DNA of 64,000 nt, from the NCBI RefSeq assembly GCF_016641735.1, contig NZ_JAEDAO010000001.1, positions 1,426,001 to 1,490,000 on the forward strand, given 5' to 3'. This document shows, piece by piece, positions 43,789 to 52,591 of the stretch; within the stretch, counting starts at the first letter, position 1, and every line of letters begins with the position of its first letter. The stretch is from Ramlibacter algicola. Its GTDB lineage: Bacteria > Pseudomonadota > Gammaproteobacteria > Burkholderiales > Burkholderiaceae_C. The translations under genes were made by a program, and so were the position numbers. The notes under the pieces were generated by a model, which saw nothing but the letters and a program-made list of their open reading frames with translations, was not told where the DNA came from and made no database searches.

Positions 43789-43858
43789 TGGATTCCGGCT
43801 TTCGCCGGAATGACAGGAAGTGGAAGCGATGGGTCCGCGCCTTCGCGGGGATGACGGA
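43789..43858. repeat. REP/BIME-type tandem pair
   Basis: GATTCCGGCTTTCGCCGGAATGAC followed by GGAAGCGATGG and a second CGCGCCTTCGCGGGGATGAC unit, adjoining the stop of the minus-strand gene. Confidence 0.8.
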
Positions 43859-43863
43859 GTGGG

Positions 43864-44142
43864 TCAGATCCGCGCGAGGCGCCAGGAATGCGCGCGGCTC
43901 GCGTGCATCAGGCGGGTCTGGCATTTGCCGAGGATGGCCAGCAACGCGTCCTGCGGGTCCTCGTAAGGACCGACGGCGAGCTTGCGGAAGACCTCGCCGG
44001 TTTCCCAGACGGAGGCGGGGCGCTGCGCGCACACCTTCGCGTAGCCGAAGTGGCCGTCCGGCGTCGCCACCGTGTAGCAGGCGAGGTGGAAGCCGTGCAC
44101 CGGCCCGATGATCTTCTCGACGCCCTCGAGGGGTTCGCTCAT
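43864..44142 (-). CDS. Small conserved protein, unknown
   Basis: 92 residues. GPVHGFHLACYTVATPDGHFGYAKV and a helix ending GKCQTRLMHASRAHSW suggest a compact alpha/beta fold. No family recognised. Its ATG overlaps the stop of the 67-codon gene upstream (4 bp), supporting translation of both. Cytoplasmic. Confidence 0.7.
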   Translation of the reverse strand: MSEPLEGVEKIIGPVHGFHLACYTVATPDGHFGYAKVCAQRPASVWETGEVFRKLAVGPYEDPQDALLAILGKCQTRLMHASRAHSWRLARI

Positions 44143-44342
44143 TCGAGCGGTCCCGGGCGCGTGCTGCGCGTCTGCTCGAGATAGGGCGCGATGCTCTCCG
44201 TGCCCTCGCCACTGCGGGCGCCGGCAGGCGCCAGCTTCTCGGGGCGGTTGCGCTGGCGCGCGCGCAGGCGGCCCAGCAGCCGCTGCACCAGGCTGCTCGG
44301 TGCACTGCCCGCAGGCTCGCGGTCGCCTCGTCTTGTCTGCAT
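44139..44342 (-). CDS. Small basic protein, unknown
   Basis: 67 residues, rich in Arg and Pro (QRLLGRLRARQRNRPEK). The start has a GAGCGAGG ribosome-binding tract and the stop overlaps the next gene, so it is probably real, though composition alone could arise by chance in GC-rich DNA. Possible nucleic-acid binding; no domain recognised. Confidence 0.55.
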   Translation of the reverse strand: MQTRRGDREPAGSAPSSLVQRLLGRLRARQRNRPEKLAPAGARSGEGTESIAPYLEQTRSTRPGPLE

Positions 44343-44443
44343 GCCACCTCGCTCCTCGATCTCGAATGGCCCAGCTTCGCGTGGGTCGCGCGGAGGATCA
44401 AGATGGCGAGTGCAACACGCGTAACTCAGCCGTTACGGCTGGG

Positions 44444-44998
44444 TCACGCGCGGGCGCGCAGCACCCAGGCGACGCTGGGCACCCGGCGGCTGAACGCACG
44501 CCGCAGGCCGGTACGCAGCAGCATCGCGAGGGCGATGCCGAGGCCCAACGCCAGCGCGCTGTGCATCGCGCTCGCGATGCGGCGCTGCGACACGGTGGCG
44601 ATTTCCAGTGCCGACGGCTTGGGCGCCGGCGCACGCCCCGCCGCCGCCTCGGCGGCATCGCAGGAGCCGGCGACGATGGTCTGGATCTGGTGCCCGTCCA
44701 GGTCACGCACGGTGACCCGGCAGCCGGGCGGCTCGGCGGCCTCGCGAGCACCCAGCACGGCGAGCGCGTACTCCGGTGCGGTGCCGCCGGGGATCCACGG
44801 GGCCAGGGCGATGCGCAAGGCCAGCGCCGCGATGACGGCGGTCAGGGCCAGCCAGAGGAGCGCGTAGGCGGTGAAGGCGCGTGGCGTCATGCCCTTGCGT
44901 TGCGAGCGCCGCGCGTGGCAGCCCTCGCACTCCTTGGCCTCGGCATGGACCAGCGAATGGCAGATCGGGCAGCGAACGTCGAGCACGGCCTGCATCAT
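44444..44998 (-). CDS. Zinc-ribbon membrane protein, unknown
   Basis: 184 residues: N-terminal zinc ribbon (CPIC...CEGC, residues 10-28), a membrane span (about 43-68), a 70-residue periplasmic loop with the TVRDLDGHQIQTIVAGSCD segment, a second span (about 143-162) and a basic tail. Topology suggests a cytoplasmic metal-binding head on a two-span anchor. No named family; function unknown. Confidence 0.72.
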   Translation of the reverse strand: MMQAVLDVRCPICHSLVHAEAKECEGCHARRSQRKGMTPRAFTAYALLWLALTAVIAALALRIALAPWIPGGTAPEYALAVLGAREAAEPPGCRVTVRDLDGHQIQTIVAGSCDAAEAAAGRAPAPKPSALEIATVSQRRIASAMHSALALGLGIALAMLLRTGLRRAFSRRVPSVAWVLRARA

Positions 44999-45110
44999 GC
45001 GGCACGAAACGCCTGAGTCAAGGCTCGATCAACGCGACAAGACCCCGCCGGCGTGCGGGTGTGCGGCCCCGTCCTACACCCATCCGTGGCTCGACAGGGA
45101 CAATCGGGGC

Positions 45111-45320
45111 ATGCAAAGACACCAGGCGCCATGGCACGAGGGGGAGCGCGTGCAACAGGCCCGCGACGGGGCGGTGATGCAGGTCGTCATCGCCGGACGC
45201 ACGCACACGTACTGCGAGTGGTACGTGGGTGGCCGCAAGCAGCACAGCGTGTTCCGCAACGAGCAGTTGCAGCCGGCCCGCGCGGACCGTGACCGCGCGC
45301 TCATGGAGCGGCCCCACTAG
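45111..45320 (+). CDS. Small DUF2158/YodC-like protein
   Basis: 69 residues: WHEGERVQQARDGAVMQVV, TYCEWYVGGRKQHSVF and NEQLQPA match the DUF2158 (YodC) layout of a small beta-barrel (Gd-V-rsGg..M.V, CeWf.gg, F..e.L.p). Cytoplasmic, function unknown. Its TAG stop overlaps the stop of the convergent fused monooxygenase gene in a shared CTAG. Confidence 0.75.
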   Translation: MQRHQAPWHEGERVQQARDGAVMQVVIAGRTHTYCEWYVGGRKQHSVFRNEQLQPARADRDRALMERPH

Positions 45321-47674
45321 CTCCCGGCGGTTTCGCCCGCGCGCAGGAACCGCAGCGCGCCGTCCTCGATCCGCGCATAGCGCAACGTCAGCAGGTCCAG
45401 CAGGTAGTTCTGGTACAGCTTCCAGGGTTTGCGATCGCCCTGCTTGGGCAGCTTGCCGAGCGCGCGCTGCACGTAGCCCGACGAGAAATCGATGAAGGGC
45501 TGCTCGCCCACCGACGGGTCGCGCACCGGCACCGCAATGGGCGCACCGAGCCGGTCCATGCGCGCCAGCAGCCGCATCGTGTATCCGGCCGTGAGGTCCG
45601 CCTTCAGCGTCCAGCTCGCGTTGGTGTAGCCGAAGGTGGACACCAGGTTGGGCACGCCGCTGAACATCATTCCCTTGTAGACCAGCGCCTTCGACAGTTC
45701 GCGCGGCTGCCCGTCCACCACGAGTTGCACGTCGCCGAGCACGTTCAGCTGCAGTCCGGTGGCGGTGACCACCACGTCGGCCGGCAGCTCCTCGCCCGAT
45801 GCCAGGCGGATGCCGGTTTGGGTGAACAGCTCGATCGTGCCCGTCGCCACCGAGGCTTTGCCGTCGCGGATCGCGCGGAACAGGTCGCCGTCCGGCACCA
45901 GGCACACGCGCTGGTCCCAAGGGTTGTAGCGCGGCTTGAAATGCGCGAGGTCGTAGCCCGCCGGCAGTTGCTGGCGCGCCATGTCGACGAGGCGGCGGCC
46001 GAAGCCCTCGGGCCACTTGCGCGCGATGCGGAAGAACACCTGCTGCAGCAGCACGTTCTTCGTGCGCACCAGGCGATACGCCAGCATCGGCGGCAGCACA
46101 CGCTTGGCGCGCTCGGCTAGCGGGTCGACGCCCGGCCGCGTCACGATCCACGTCGGCGAGCGCTGCAGCATCGTCACGTGCGCGGCGCGCTGCGCCATGT
46201 CGGGCACCAGCGTCACGGCGGTCGCGCCACTGCCGATCACCACCACCCGCTTCCCGGCGTAGTCGAGGTCGTCGGGCCAATGCTGCGGATGCACGATGCG
46301 GCCGCGGAAGCGCTCCTCCTGCGGGAACGCGGGCCGGTAGCCCTGCGCGTAGCTGTAGTAGCCCGCGCACATCCACAGGAGCTTGCAGGTCACCTGCCGC
46401 CGGTCGCGCGCGGGACCGACCTCGAGATCGAGCAGCCATCGCGCTTTCGAAGACGACCACTCCGCACCGACGACGCGATGGCCGAAGCGCACCTGGCCGT
46501 CGATGCCGCGCTCGGCCGCCGTGGCCCGCACGTAGTCGCGGATCGCGGGACCGTCGGCAATCGCCTTGGCGTCGCGCCACGGCTTGAACGAATACCCCAG
46601 CGTGTACATGTCCGAATCGGATCGCACGCCGGGATAGCGGAACAGGTCCCAGGTGCCGCCGATCGCCTCGCGCGCTTCCAGGATCGCGTAGCGCCGCGCG
46701 GGAAACGCTTCCTGCAGGTGCGCCGCCGCGCCAATGCCGGACAGGCCCGCGCCGACGATCACGACGTCGAGGTCCTCCGCCTGCGGCGGCGCGCCCGCGA
46801 GTTGCGCGTGCAGGAACTCCGCGGCCTCGCGCACCGATTCGCGCGCTTCCGGCACGTTGGGCAACAGCTGCCACACGTGCGGCACCTTGGGCCACACGCG
46901 CAATTGCACGCGCACGCCCGCCGCGCGCGCCGCTTGCGCGAGCCGCACGCTGTCGTCGCGCAGGCACTCGTCCGTGCTCGCGTGCACCAGCAGCGGCGGC
47001 AGCCCGCGCAGGTCGGCGCGCACCGGCGACGCGAGCGGGTGGGCAGGGTCCTGCCCGGCGAGGTACGCGTTGCGGAAGTGGTGCATGCCACGGCCGTCGA
47101 ACATCGCGTCGAGGTCGGCATTGGCCGCGATGGAGGCGCTGGCCCCTTCCACCATGTCGGTGGCCGGCGAGAACACCGCCGCGCCGGCGGGCAGCGGCTC
47201 GCCCGCATCGCGCAAGGTCAGCATCAGCGCCAATGCGAGGTTGCCGCCCGCGCTGTCGCCTGCGACCACCATCGGGCCGGGCCGCTCCTGCTGCAAGCCA
47301 CGCCAGGCGGCCACGCAATCGTCGAGCGGCGCCGGGAACGGATGCTCCGGCGCGAGCCGGTAGTCCGGCACGAACACGCGGAAGCCGTGGCGCGCGAAGC
47401 CCGCCGTCACCGGGCGATGCGTCACCGGCGAACAGCCGACGAAGCCGCCGCCATGCAGGTACAGCAGCGTCGCCTTGGGCTCGACGCCCGGCGCCGTGAC
47501 CCACTCGCCGGCAATGCCGCCAACGGTGGCGGGGGTGTACGTCGCGTTGCGTGGTGCGGGCAGCGGGTGCGCGAAGACCGCGCGCACGCGCTTGACGTCC
47601 GAGAGGTCGCCGAGTGCGCGACGGATGCGCTTGCGCACCATCCAGGCGGCCATGCGGGCTTGCCAGCTTGCCAT
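45317..47674 (-). CDS. Fused alpha/beta-hydrolase (HSL-type esterase) and Baeyer-Villiger-type FAD monooxygenase
   Basis: 785 residues in one frame. Residues 1-295 are an HSL-family esterase (HGGGF oxyanion loop 74-78, GDSAGG with Ser141, Asp near 235, His266). Residues 303-785 are a flavoprotein monooxygenase: GAGLSGIG FAD fold, FRYPGVRSDSDMY, the type I BVMO fingerprint FRGRIVHPQHWP (456-467) and GSGATA NADPH fold. One polypeptide could turn a ketone into an ester and then hydrolyse it. Ribosome site GAAGGAG; SDR gene 11 bp upstream. Confidence 0.92.
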   Translation of the reverse strand: MASWQARMAAWMVRKRIRRALGDLSDVKRVRAVFAHPLPAPRNATYTPATVGGIAGEWVTAPGVEPKATLLYLHGGGFVGCSPVTHRPVTAGFARHGFRVFVPDYRLAPEHPFPAPLDDCVAAWRGLQQERPGPMVVAGDSAGGNLALALMLTLRDAGEPLPAGAAVFSPATDMVEGASASIAANADLDAMFDGRGMHHFRNAYLAGQDPAHPLASPVRADLRGLPPLLVHASTDECLRDDSVRLAQAARAAGVRVQLRVWPKVPHVWQLLPNVPEARESVREAAEFLHAQLAGAPPQAEDLDVVIVGAGLSGIGAAAHLQEAFPARRYAILEAREAIGGTWDLFRYPGVRSDSDMYTLGYSFKPWRDAKAIADGPAIRDYVRATAAERGIDGQVRFGHRVVGAEWSSSKARWLLDLEVGPARDRRQVTCKLLWMCAGYYSYAQGYRPAFPQEERFRGRIVHPQHWPDDLDYAGKRVVVIGSGATAVTLVPDMAQRAAHVTMLQRSPTWIVTRPGVDPLAERAKRVLPPMLAYRLVRTKNVLLQQVFFRIARKWPEGFGRRLVDMARQQLPAGYDLAHFKPRYNPWDQRVCLVPDGDLFRAIRDGKASVATGTIELFTQTGIRLASGEELPADVVVTATGLQLNVLGDVQLVVDGQPRELSKALVYKGMMFSGVPNLVSTFGYTNASWTLKADLTAGYTMRLLARMDRLGAPIAVPVRDPSVGEQPFIDFSSGYVQRALGKLPKQGDRKPWKLYQNYLLDLLTLRYARIEDGALRFLRAGETAGS

Positions 47675-47685
47675 TGCGTGCTCCT

Positions 47686-48522
47686 TCAGCTTCTTTCGAT
47701 CTCGCGCGCGAGCTTCGCGCCGATGTACTTCCAGTAGGTGACCGGCGCCAGCCGCTGCAGGAACGCGGCCTGCTTCGCGTCCTTGCCCACCAGCACGCGC
47801 GGCGCACGGCGGGCGATGGCGTCGCCGATGGTGCGCGCCGCGTCCTCCGGCGCCATCTTCAACACGGCCTTCCACGCCTTCTGGTGCTGCGCGAGCTCTT
47901 CTTGCGTCGCACCCGCGGGCACCTTCGCGCTGGACGCGATGGCGGTGCGCACGCCGCCCGGATGCACCACGGTCACGCGCACGGGCGAGCCGTCGCGTTC
48001 GAGTTCATGGCGCAGCGATTCGGAAAACCCGCGCAGCGCGAACTTCGCCGAGCTGTACGCCGTCTGGCCAGGCGGCGCAATGATCCCGAAGATGCTGGAG
48101 ACGTTCACGACCTGCGCGGCGCGCTCGCGGGCCAGCAGCGGCAGGAACGCGCGAGTCAGTCGCACGGGCGCGTGGAAGTTGATGTCCAGCAGCCACTCGA
48201 AGTCGTCCGCCGCGACCTGCTGGAACGTGCCGCCGACCGCCACGCCGGCGTTGTTGGCGAGGACAGTCACCTTGCCGTGGGCGTCCAGCACCTGCTGCGG
48301 CCAGGCCCCGCAGGCAGCGCGGTCGGTGACGTCGAAGGCGTGGGTCGTCACCATCACGCCGGCGCTGCGCGCTGACGCCGCCGTCGCTTCCAGCCCTTGC
48401 GCGTTGCGGTCGGCCAGGGCCAGGTGCATGCCACGCCGCGCAAGGTCCTGCGCGAGCGCCGCCCCGATGCCGCTGCCGGCGCCCGTGATCGCCGCGACGC
48501 CGCCCGTCAGCCAATCCGCCAT
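47686..48522 (-). CDS. Short-chain dehydrogenase/reductase
   Basis: 278 residues, classical SDR: TGAGSGIGAA cofactor loop, NNAGV, catalytic Ser in NVSSIFG and YSSAK (Tyr-x3-Lys). The C-terminal 40 residues resemble the longer YqjQ/lipid-type SDRs found beside BVMO genes. Likely interconverts the alcohol and ketone that the fused monooxygenase downstream (11 bp) uses. Cytoplasmic or membrane-associated. Confidence 0.94.
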   Translation of the reverse strand: MADWLTGGVAAITGAGSGIGAALAQDLARRGMHLALADRNAQGLEATAASARSAGVMVTTHAFDVTDRAACGAWPQQVLDAHGKVTVLANNAGVAVGGTFQQVAADDFEWLLDINFHAPVRLTRAFLPLLARERAAQVVNVSSIFGIIAPPGQTAYSSAKFALRGFSESLRHELERDGSPVRVTVVHPGGVRTAIASSAKVPAGATQEELAQHQKAWKAVLKMAPEDAARTIGDAIARRAPRVLVGKDAKQAAFLQRLAPVTYWKYIGAKLAREIERS

Positions 48523-48635
48523 GTGCTTGCTCCTGTGGCGGCCGGAGCATAGGCGATGCCGCGACCGGGGCGGTGTCGCCTGCGCGCGCCGTCCGGACTA
48601 GGAGCCTGAGCCGCGCAGGCATCCTAAGATGCGGC

Positions 48636-49862
48636 ATGGACTCGCGGCAGCAATGCGTCGTCGCCGGCGGCGGCCCCGCCGGCCTGGTGCTGGGCTACCT
48701 GCTCGCGCGCTCGGGCGTGCGGGTGGCGGTGCTGGAGAAGCACGACGACTTCCTGCGCGACTTCCGCGGCGACACCATCCATCCGTCCACGCTCACGGTG
48801 CTGCAGGACGTGGGCCTCCTCGAGCGCTTCCTCGAATTGCCGCACGACGAGGTCGCCGAGCTGTCGGGCGACGTCTTCGGCGAGATCGTCACCATCGCCG
48901 ACTTCCGCCGCCTGCCCGCGCCGCGGCCCTTCCTGGTGCTGGTGCCGCAGTGGGACTTCCTCGACTTCATCGCCGGCGAGGCGCGCCGGTTCCCGAACTT
49001 CACGCTGCACATGGGTGCCAAGGCGGAGTCCGTGCTCGAGGAGGGCGGCCGGGTGGTGGGCGTGCGTGGCAAGGGCCACGATGGCGCCTTCGAGATCCGT
49101 GCCGACCTGGTCGTGGCCGCCGACGGCCGCCACACGACGATCCGCGACAGCGCGGGCCTGAACGCGATCGACGTCGGCGCGCCGATCGACGTGCTCTGGT
49201 TCCACCTGCCACGCGATCCGCAGCGCCACCCCAGCCGCACGGGCGGGATCATCCGGGCCGGCGCGATCCTGGTCATGCTGAACCGCCAGTCGTATTGGCA
49301 GTGCGCGTACGTCATCCCCAAGGGCGGATTCGAAACACTGCAAGCGGAAGGCCTGCAACGCTTCCGCGAGCGGCTGGCCACGGTGGCGCCGTTCTTCGCG
49401 CCGGACGTCGCGACGCTGGAGACCTGGGACGCGATCAAGCTGCTCACGGTGCAGATCACCGACCTGGAGCAATGGCACCGCGACGGCCTGCTCGTCATCG
49501 GCGATGCGGCCCATGCCATGTCGCCGGTCGGCGGCGTGGGCATCAACCTCGCGATCCAGGACGCGGTCGCGGCGGCGAACCTGCTGGCGGAGCCGCTGCG
49601 CGGAGGCCGCCTGGAAGCGAACCACCTGGCTGCGGTGGAGAAGCGCCGCCACTGGCCGGCGCGCGTGACGCAGCGCGCGCAAGTCGCGATCCAGGACACG
49701 GTGCTTTCGCCAGTGCTGGCTCGGACCGATGCGCCCGCGGGCGTGCCGTTGCCGTTGAAGCTGCTGCAGCGCTTTCCGCGGCTGCGATCGCTGCCGGCGC
49801 GGCTGGTGGGGATCGGCGTGCGGCCCGAGCGGGTCCGGGTCGCGCCGCATCCGGCGGCGTGA
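48636..49862 (+). CDS. FAD-dependent monooxygenase/oxidoreductase (PHBH/UbiH fold)
   Basis: 408 residues: GGGPAGLVLGYLLARSG dinucleotide-binding motif, the VVAADGRHTTIR DG motif and GDAAHAMSPVGGVGINLAIQD ribityl-binding block, the three hallmarks of aromatic hydroxylase-type flavoproteins. Substrate unknown; resembles polyketide/FAD-monooxygenases of catabolic clusters. Divergent from the SDR-esterase/BVMO pair with about 110 bp between, so the two sides may share control and a pathway. Confidence 0.93.
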   Translation: MDSRQQCVVAGGGPAGLVLGYLLARSGVRVAVLEKHDDFLRDFRGDTIHPSTLTVLQDVGLLERFLELPHDEVAELSGDVFGEIVTIADFRRLPAPRPFLVLVPQWDFLDFIAGEARRFPNFTLHMGAKAESVLEEGGRVVGVRGKGHDGAFEIRADLVVAADGRHTTIRDSAGLNAIDVGAPIDVLWFHLPRDPQRHPSRTGGIIRAGAILVMLNRQSYWQCAYVIPKGGFETLQAEGLQRFRERLATVAPFFAPDVATLETWDAIKLLTVQITDLEQWHRDGLLVIGDAAHAMSPVGGVGINLAIQDAVAAANLLAEPLRGGRLEANHLAAVEKRRHWPARVTQRAQVAIQDTVLSPVLARTDAPAGVPLPLKLLQRFPRLRSLPARLVGIGVRPERVRVAPHPAA

Positions 49863-49868
49863 AGATCC

Positions 49869-50291
49869 TCAGGGCGACGGGGCGTTGCGCTCGCTGGTGT
49901 CCGGCGGCAGCAGCGCGCGCACGGCGCCCAGGAATTGCTCCAGGCTGAAGGGCTTGCGCAGGAAGGCCTTGTAGTCCACCGCGTACGGCCGCAGGGCCGA
50001 TTGCGGTGCGCCGCTGATCAGCAGCACCGGCACGTGGCGGTGCGCGGCGCGCGCGTGGATCTGGCGCACCAGTTCGCCGCCGTTGATGCCGGGCATCATG
50101 AAGTCGGTGATGACGACGTCGGGACGCGCTTCGTCCAGCCGCTCCAGCGCGAGGCGCGCATCCGCGGCGGTGGTGACGTGCAGCCCCGCTTCGGCAAGGA
50201 TCAGTGCCAGGACCTCCGTGCTGGAGATCTCGTCGTCGACGAGCAGGACGCGTCGGCGCGGATCCGGCGAAGCGGGCTGGGGAAGGGTCAA
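49869..50291 (-). CDS. Response regulator receiver protein
   Basis: 140 residues, single receiver domain: VDDEISS pocket, VVITDFMMPGINGGE phospho-Asp, LLISGAP and FLRKPFS Lys. No DNA-binding domain. TTG start whose bases overlap the TGA of the KaiC-like gene (TTGA), giving tight coupling in the HK-KaiC-receiver unit. Convergent with the FAD monooxygenase. Confidence 0.9.
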   Translation of the reverse strand: MTLPQPASPDPRRRVLLVDDEISSTEVLALILAEAGLHVTTAADARLALERLDEARPDVVITDFMMPGINGGELVRQIHARAAHRHVPVLLISGAPQSALRPYAVDYKAFLRKPFSLEQFLGAVRALLPPDTSERNAPSP

Positions 50292-51709
50292 GACTGGGCC
50301 TCGTCCTTGACTTCGAGACCATTCGAACCCAGCACGATCTCGCGGATGCGCAAGTCGCTGCGCGTCACGCGGCTCTTGCCGATCCAGACGAAGCGGCGCA
50401 CTCGCGTCTGCGTCTCCACCCGGCAGTTGACGACGGTGTCGGCGAGCGCCGACATGGTGGCGGTGTCCATGTGCGTGTCGCCGGGCTGGCCCGTCTCCAC
50501 CGTGATCAGCGTCGTCGCCCCCGAATGCCGCAACTCGTTCATCAGCGTGGTGAGGAACGCGCCGCCGCGTCCCTTGAACGAGGCCGTCGCGGCGAAGCCG
50601 CCCAGCCCGTCGATCACGACACGCGCGGGGCGCAACCGGCGCACCGCTTCCAGCAGCTCGGTGGACAGCACGTCGAGGATGTTCTCGCCGAAGGGCCGCC
50701 ATTGCCAGACGACCTGGGGCTGGCCCAGGGAGTCGGCGCGCGGGATGCCTTCCATCCGCGCGATCGCCTGCAGGAACTCGGGCGACTCGTAGAAGCCGAG
50801 GAACAGGGACTGCTCGTCGCGCGTGGCCTGCGCGAGGAAGTGCAGGGCGATCGAGGTCTTGCCACTGCCGGACTGCCCGCAGACGACGTTGACGCTGCCC
50901 CTGGCGAAGCCGCCGATGGCGAACATCTCGTCCAGGCCCTGGATGCCGGTTGAGACGCCCTCGGCCATGATGCAGCCGTCGGGGCCGGCGCGCAGCGCTG
51001 CTTCCAGCCGCGGGTGGATGACGATGCCGGCGTCGCCGATCTGGAACACGTGGTTGCCGCGCAGCGTCGCGCTGCCGCGGAACTTGACGACCTCGATGTT
51101 GCGTTCACGGCGCGGGCCGTAGGCCTTCTCGCGCAGCAGGAAGATGCCGTCGACCATGGTCTGCTCGGCCGACACGTGGCGGTCCGGGTCGTCGCTGGCG
51201 AGCAGCAGGGTGGTGCAGCCGGCGAGCAGCGAATGGGTCTGGATGTCGTTGATGAAGACCTTCAGTTCCTCGTCCGACTGCGCGGCCGCGGCGGCGATGA
51301 CGAGGCCGTCGAGCACGACCAGCTCGGCGCTTCGCGTGCGCATTTCGCCGCGCAGCAGTTCGATCACGCCGGCCAGGCCGCGCGTGCGCAGCGCGTTGAA
51401 GGCGCTCACGTAGTAGACCCGGTCGGGCAGGCACGCCGCATCGAAGAACGAGAACTCGCCCAGGTGCTGGAGCAGGCGGCTGTGCGACTCGGCCAGCATC
51501 GTCACGTAGACGACGTTGCCACCGCGCGCGGCGGTGTTGTAGGCGACCTGGTTGGCAAGGATGGTCTTCCCGGCCCCGGGCGAGCCCTGCAGGATGTAGA
51601 CGCCCGAGCGCAGGAAGCCTCCGCCGGTGATCGCGTCCAGGCCGGGCACGCCGGTCGCCATGCGCGCAATGGTGTTGTCGGTGGAGGGGGTGTCGGGGGT
51701 TCCGGTCAA
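50288..51709 (-). CDS. KaiC-like two-domain ATPase/kinase
   Basis: 473 residues with two RecA-like KaiC domains: first Walker A GSPGAGKT (42-49) and VVLDGLVIA Walker B; second Walker A GQSGSGKT (about 275) and VVIDGLGG. Both repeats follow the (V/I)xGLDxxxxGG(F/L) entry motif. Relatives are serine/threonine auto-kinases or signal ATPases, and only cyanobacterial KaiC is a clock protein. TTG start overlaps the kinase stop (TTGA); an ATG 48 bases in (51661) is the alternative. Confidence 0.92.
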   Translation of the reverse strand: MTGTPDTPSTDNTIARMATGVPGLDAITGGGFLRSGVYILQGSPGAGKTILANQVAYNTAARGGNVVYVTMLAESHSRLLQHLGEFSFFDAACLPDRVYYVSAFNALRTRGLAGVIELLRGEMRTRSAELVVLDGLVIAAAAAQSDEELKVFINDIQTHSLLAGCTTLLLASDDPDRHVSAEQTMVDGIFLLREKAYGPRRERNIEVVKFRGSATLRGNHVFQIGDAGIVIHPRLEAALRAGPDGCIMAEGVSTGIQGLDEMFAIGGFARGSVNVVCGQSGSGKTSIALHFLAQATRDEQSLFLGFYESPEFLQAIARMEGIPRADSLGQPQVVWQWRPFGENILDVLSTELLEAVRRLRPARVVIDGLGGFAATASFKGRGGAFLTTLMNELRHSGATTLITVETGQPGDTHMDTATMSALADTVVNCRVETQTRVRRFVWIGKSRVTRSDLRIREIVLGSNGLEVKDEAQS

Positions 51710-52503
51710 GGCGAAGGCTCCGTCTGCAAGGCGGCCGGTCCGAGCGGCAGGCAGACACGGAACGTCGTTCCCTTGCCCTCGGCGGACTCGATGTCGATCG
51801 TACCTTTGTGGGCCACCACCATCCGGGCCACGATCCACAGGCCCAGGCCATAGCCGCTGCGGTTGCCACCATCGCGCACCAGCCGCTCGAATTTCTGGAA
51901 CAGCCGCGCCTGCTGCGCCGCGCTGATGCCGGGCCCCTGGTCCACGACCTCGAAGCAGGCTTGCGAGCCGTCGACGCTGGCGCGCACAGTCACCGGCGTG
52001 CCGGCGCCGTACTTGATGGCATTGGTGACCAGGTTGGACACGATCTGCTCGGCCATGTGCGGGTCCCACAGGCCGGTCGCGTCGGCGCTGACCTGCGCCG
52101 CCAGCGTGGTGCCGCGCGCCGCCGCCTCGTCCGCGTGGGACTCGACCACGTCCTCCACCAGGCGCCGCATGTCCACCGCCTCGCGCACGAGCTCCACCGT
52201 CTCGGCATTGAGCCGGCTGATGTCCAGCAGGACGACCGCACGCCGCGCATACCGGTCGGCGCTGCGGCGGGTGCGGCGGATCTGCTCGCACAGGTCCGTG
52301 GCACCGCTGCGCTCGGCGACCTGCTCCAGCACGGCCAGGCGCAGCGACAGCGCATTCAGCGGCGAGCGCAGTTCATGGGCTGCGATGGCGAGGAAATCGT
52401 CGCGCGCACGCACGGCGTCCTCCAGCTCGGCGATCCGGCGCAGCAGCGGATCGGTGGGCAGGGGCAACGGCTGGAAGGAAGAGTCCGGGGCGACGGCGCG
52501 CAT
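51706..52503 (-). CDS. Sensor histidine kinase, soluble, minimal
   Basis: 265 residues: short N-terminus, HisKA with His43 in AIAAHELRSPLNA, HATPase with NLVTNAIKY N-box, VDQGPGIS G1 and GYGLGLWIVARMV G2. No sensor or membrane domain in this frame, so input probably comes from a partner, plausibly the KaiC-like protein. The start at 52503 is preferred; longer frames upstream have poor coding character. Heads the three-gene coupled unit. Confidence 0.9.
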   Translation of the reverse strand: MRAVAPDSSFQPLPLPTDPLLRRIAELEDAVRARDDFLAIAAHELRSPLNALSLRLAVLEQVAERSGATDLCEQIRRTRRSADRYARRAVVLLDISRLNAETVELVREAVDMRRLVEDVVESHADEAAARGTTLAAQVSADATGLWDPHMAEQIVSNLVTNAIKYGAGTPVTVRASVDGSQACFEVVDQGPGISAAQQARLFQKFERLVRDGGNRSGYGLGLWIVARMVVAHKGTIDIESAEGKGTTFRVCLPLGPAALQTEPSP

Positions 52504-52591
52504 GAACTTCGGCGGCCGGGGGACCGAGTGGCGGGACGCGCAGGATACGCCGCCGCCCATGGTTGTGCAAAGACTTTGCGGATGAGTTGGT

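Larger units (their letters stand above)
43466..43863. other. Gene-free interval carrying several REP units
   Basis: About 400 bp between epsC and the next gene. Apart from the two repeat clusters described separately, bases 43541-43788 show no supported gene, promoter or terminator; short frames there lack ribosome binding sites and domain signals. Confidence 0.6.

Noticed and set aside
50288..51709. Circadian clock locus
   Set aside because: Only the KaiC-like ATPase is present, with no KaiA or KaiB; KaiC-family ATPases are widespread signalling proteins outside cyanobacteria.
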